This document shows, one piece after another, positions 27,664-29,941 of a stretch of DNA of 29,941 bases; within the stretch, counting starts at the first letter, position 1; every line of letters starts with the position of its first letter. The notes beneath the pieces are model-generated. The model was not told the DNA's origin, made no database searches, and saw only the letters and a list, made by a program, of their open reading frames with translations. Source of the DNA: Candidatus Undinarchaeales archaeon. GTDB taxonomy: Archaea; SpSt-1190; JASMDC01. The stretch is taken from assembly GCA_030753015.1 (NCBI GenBank), contig JASMDC010000044.1, positions 1-29,941 of the forward strand, read 5' to 3'. A program made the translations under genes and the position numbers.

Positions 27664-28815
27664 CTAGTACATCCACTCGATCTTCTTGCCCTTGCCGCTC
27701 TTGAGCATCTCGTATATGCTCTCGACATGCTCGTAGCGGATGTCGCGGCCACCAAGGCCGACGATGAAGTTCCGCAGATCGGGCTTGTGGTCTGAATCGT
27801 AATGGGCCGAGCGAACCTCGGTGAAGAGCACGCCCTCGAACCCGACGGAGATGGCCTTGTCCAGCACGGCCAGGCCCTTGAGGTCCTTCGTTGCCTCGAG
27901 CAACTGCTCCTTGGGGAAGGGCCGGTAAACGATCATCTTGATCAAACCGACCTTCTCACCCTTTTCACGGAGCTTGTCCACGATTACCTTGAGGGTTCCG
28001 CATTCGGAGCCGATGCCCAGGAAGGCGAACTCGGCGTCGTCCATGCGGTAGAGCTCGAGGAAGTCGTAGGCCCTGCCGAATTTGTCGGCAAAGTCCTTGA
28101 AGGCCTGGGTGATGACCGGGAAGGAGTTCATCATGGCCTCGTTCTGCTCGTTCCGCAACTCCATATAGTGGGTGGGGAATGCGATCGGTCCCTGGGTCAC
28201 TGGCCTGGCCGGGTCCACGTAGGCGTGGAGCGGCTTGTAGGGTGGGAGGTACGCGTCCACGGTCTTCTGGTCGGGGACGTCCACTGGCTCGAACACGTGC
28301 GACAGGGTGAATCCGTCCAAGCACACGAGCGCAGGAGTGAGGACCTTGTGGTCCTCGGCCACCTTGTACGCGAGCAGGGTCAGGTCCAGGCACTCCTGGG
28401 CTGTCTCGCAGTGGAACTGGAGCCATCCGATGTCACGGGCGCTCATAGAATCCTGGTGGTCGTTCCAGATGCTGATGGGCGCCGACAGTGCCCGGTTGGC
28501 CACGTTCATCACGCAGGGGAGGCGCATGCCTGATGCCACGAAGAGCATCTCGTTCATGAGGGCGAGCCCCTGGGAGGCGGTGGATGAGTAGGTGCGCGAG
28601 CCGGCAGCGGCCGCTCCGACCAGCGCCGAGATGGCACCGAACTCAGATTCCACGCGGATGTACTCGGTCTTCAGATCCCCGTCAGCCACCATCTCGGAAA
28701 TGCGTTCCACGATGTGGGTCTGGGGAGTGATGGGGTAAGCAGCCACCACATCAGGCTTGATTAGCTTCACAGCTTCTGATGCAGCGTGGGAAGCCTCCAT
28801 TACCGATCTTACCAT
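27664..28815 (-). CDS. porA: Pyruvate:ferredoxin oxidoreductase alpha subunit
   Basis: A 383-residue subunit carrying the pyrimidine-binding part of the TPP site: VVAAYPITPQTHIVE, RVESEFGAISALVGAAAAGSRTYSSTASQGLALMNEML, and NVANRALSAPISIWNDHQDSMSARDIGWLQFHCE near residues 105-138. The second half has VDKLREKGEKVGLIKMIVYRPFP, a transketolase C-domain-like segment. It begins directly after the porD stop (TAG then ATG) and ends 12 bases before porB, a fully packed operon. No anomalies. Confidence 0.95.
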   Translation of the reverse strand: MVRSVMEASHAASEAVKLIKPDVVAAYPITPQTHIVERISEMVADGDLKTEYIRVESEFGAISALVGAAAAGSRTYSSTASQGLALMNEMLFVASGMRLPCVMNVANRALSAPISIWNDHQDSMSARDIGWLQFHCETAQECLDLTLLAYKVAEDHKVLTPALVCLDGFTLSHVFEPVDVPDQKTVDAYLPPYKPLHAYVDPARPVTQGPIAFPTHYMELRNEQNEAMMNSFPVITQAFKDFADKFGRAYDFLELYRMDDAEFAFLGIGSECGTLKVIVDKLREKGEKVGLIKMIVYRPFPKEQLLEATKDLKGLAVLDKAISVGFEGVLFTEVRSAHYDSDHKPDLRNFIVGLGGRDIRYEHVESIYEMLKSGKGKKIEWMY

Positions 28816-29079
28816 CTACTTCTCCTCCATGATCATCTTGATGCAGGTCACCGGACACTCGTTGGCGCAGATGCCGCACCCCTTGCAGTAGTCGAGGTCA
28901 ATGGTCGCCTTTTTGTCCTTGATGTCGACCGATCCCTCGGGGCAGTACACCCAGCAGTTACCGCATCCGGTGCACTTCTCGATATCGATGATGGGGCGGA
29001 TGGCCCGCCAGGCACCGGTCTTGTACTTGATGGTGGAACCGGGCTCCGTGATAGTTGCAGCAAGTGTCAGCTCGACCAT
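28816..29079 (-). CDS. porD: Pyruvate:ferredoxin oxidoreductase delta subunit (2x 4Fe-4S)
   Basis: An 87-residue ferredoxin-like subunit. Two clusters are visible: CTGCGNCWVYCPEGSV and CKGCGICANECPVTCI, each CxxCxxCxxxCP. They carry electrons from the catalytic subunits to free ferredoxin. A longer frame extends upstream but lies inside porG; the ATG at 29079 follows the porG stop by one base and is preceded by an AGGAGAGG ribosome site. Normal size for the family. Confidence 0.95.
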   Translation of the reverse strand: MVELTLAATITEPGSTIKYKTGAWRAIRPIIDIEKCTGCGNCWVYCPEGSVDIKDKKATIDLDYCKGCGICANECPVTCIKMIMEEK

Positions 29080-29080
29080 A

Positions 29081-29626
29081 TCACATCCTCTCCTTTGCCT
29101 CGTCGAACACGCGCTCGACGAGCTGCTTGTTCTTCTCGCCGATCTTACCTCCGAAGAACTCGGGGATGGCCTCGACGAGAGCGCCCTTGCTGACCTCTCC
29201 GGTGAATGCGGCGAAGGCACCGAGCATGGCGGTGTTGACGATGTCCCGACCAAGGACGTCGAAGGCGGCCTTTGTCGCGTTCACCGTGCGCACCTTGAAA
29301 TCATCGAGCCCGAAGTCACTGGGATCGCGCTCGGTGTTGATGATGATCATACCACCCTTCTTGAGCCCGGCAGTGGCGTCGATGACCTCCAAGAGAGTGG
29401 GATCAAGGACGACGACAATGTCAGGATCATAGACCTGGGTTCGTGTGCGGATGAACTCATCCTTGTCGATTCGCACGAAAGCCTGGACGGGTGCGCCACG
29501 CCTTTCTACACCGAACATCGGGAAGGACTGGGTGAAGCCCCCGTCCGAGAATCCGGCGACAGCGAGAATCTGAGCGGCCGTGACCGCGCCCTGGCCTCCG
29601 CGACCGTGGAAGCGAATTTCCTGCAT
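29081..29626 (-). CDS. porG: Pyruvate:ferredoxin oxidoreductase gamma subunit
   Basis: A 181-residue subunit, the first gene of the operon. It shows the family start EIRFHGRGGQGAVTAAQILA, the SFPMFGVERRGAPVQAFVRI segment and a late TAMLGAFAAFTGEV. It forms the core of the heterotetramer with the alpha, beta and delta subunits. Upstream, the TATA-like AGATTTATAT (29667-29658, minus strand) puts the transcript start about 10 bases before the ATG, leaving a short leader with AGGTG as a weak ribosome site. Confidence 0.95.
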   Translation of the reverse strand: MQEIRFHGRGGQGAVTAAQILAVAGFSDGGFTQSFPMFGVERRGAPVQAFVRIDKDEFIRTRTQVYDPDIVVVLDPTLLEVIDATAGLKKGGMIIINTERDPSDFGLDDFKVRTVNATKAAFDVLGRDIVNTAMLGAFAAFTGEVSKGALVEAIPEFFGGKIGEKNKQLVERVFDEAKERM

Positions 29627-29657
29627 ATAAGCACCTGTTACGGCGTCAAGGGGATTG

Positions 29658-29667
29658 GATATATAAA
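29658..29667 (-). promoter_or_regulatory. TATA-like box of the por operon
   Basis: On the minus strand GATTTATAT lies about 35 bases before the porG ATG at 29626. Confidence 0.5.
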
Positions 29668-29776
29668 TCTGCCGGAGTCGCCCGACACAGTTTTATTTTA
29701 TAGATGTGTCTAGTAATAATTACAGGAGCCCCTTCAAGGTCCGCTCAGAACTCACCATCCTCCTTCCAAGGAAGCT

Positions 29777-29803
29777 CCCCAATTCATTGGGGGGAGGAAT
29801 TGG
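29777..29803. other. Hairpin-forming intergenic sequence
   Basis: In the gene-free interval 29668-29907, CCCCAA (29777-29782) pairs with TTGGGG (29787-29792). Alternatively CCAATTC (29779-29785) pairs with GAATTGG (29797-29803). The two folds exclude each other. A TATA-like TTTTATTTTATAG (about 29690-29702) precedes. A small RNA is possible, but I recognise no family. Confidence 0.25.
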
Positions 29804-29874
29804 AGAGTAGTACGTCGTGATACGTTCGCTGTGAACCCTCCATGAACTGAGTACCGGCACGCCGCCCCCCAAAG

Positions 29875-29884
29875 CGATAAAAGA
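29875..29884 (+). promoter_or_regulatory. TATA-like box of the gene at the right edge
   Basis: CGATAAAAGA lies about 28 bases before the ATG at 29908. Confidence 0.4.
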
Positions 29885-29907
29885 CCAGAAAAGCATAACA
29901 TACGATC

Positions 29908-29941
29908 ATGGAGCAAACGCTCGTCGTCAAGCTCGACACCA
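29908..29941 (+). CDS. 5' end of a gene cut by the window edge
   Basis: The ATG at 29908 opens MEQTLVVKLDT, still open at the last base. The TATA-like box at leaderless spacing and the regular codons support a real start. The alternating Leu-Val-Val-Lys-Leu suggests an initial beta strand, as in ribbon-helix-helix or ferredoxin-like folds, but 11 residues do not allow an assignment. Confidence 0.45.
   Translation, partial: MEQTLVVKLDT

Overview
The window is from an archaeon with a fairly GC-rich genome (by eye near 60%). Most first genes of transcription units have a TATA-like box 25-30 bases before a start codon, which implies leaderless mRNAs, while genes inside operons have Shine-Dalgarno sequences. 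A four-subunit pyruvate:ferredoxin oxidoreductase (porGDAB), an archaeal-style SMC, a short-NfeD/stomatin pair and a tRNA that seems to carry an intron in its T loop agree with this. I cannot place it more finely; Cys-rich secreted proteins like the two here are, from memory, frequent in DPANN and some euryarchaeal lineages.

Left part (1-7431). After two small genes (a coiled-coil protein and a ribbon-helix-helix regulator with a palindromic operator) comes a redox and membrane locus: a NapH-like polyferredoxin and a GT-C-like membrane protein on the minus strand, divergent from a three-gene operon. The operon encodes a Tat-exported multi-cluster ferredoxin, a Tat-exported DUF362 protein and a lipoprotein with about 40 cysteines arranged as 18 C-x(8-12)-C pairs. 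The divergent promoters interlock: each TATA box lies next to the other gene's start.

Middle (7445-13762). Tandem tRNA-Gln(UUG) and tRNA-Pro(UGG) are divergent from nfeD-stomatin. On the minus strand follows an operon of a uridine-phosphorylase-like enzyme and three tandem paralogues of a six-helix membrane family I do not recognise; the last copy is deleted and frameshifted.

Centre right (13828-19910). smc is followed by a gene of unknown family where scpA would be expected. Its last 51 bases are repeated 1.17 kb downstream with three silent differences, and a HEPN/MNT toxin-antitoxin-like pair sits between the two copies. Immediately beyond are two truncated convergent genes (a secreted FG-GAP protein and a GNAT acetyltransferase) joined tail to tail. 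This looks like a rearrangement hot spot.

Right part (19932-29941). A U32 peptidase-family protein, two small acidic proteins, a pyrG operon with an unknown membrane protein, a metallophosphoesterase, the porGDAB operon with a small trailing gene, and the first codons of another gene at the right edge. These are mostly housekeeping genes. The accessory signals are concentrated at 4058-7431, 7526-7632, 9348-12929 and 17186-19510.
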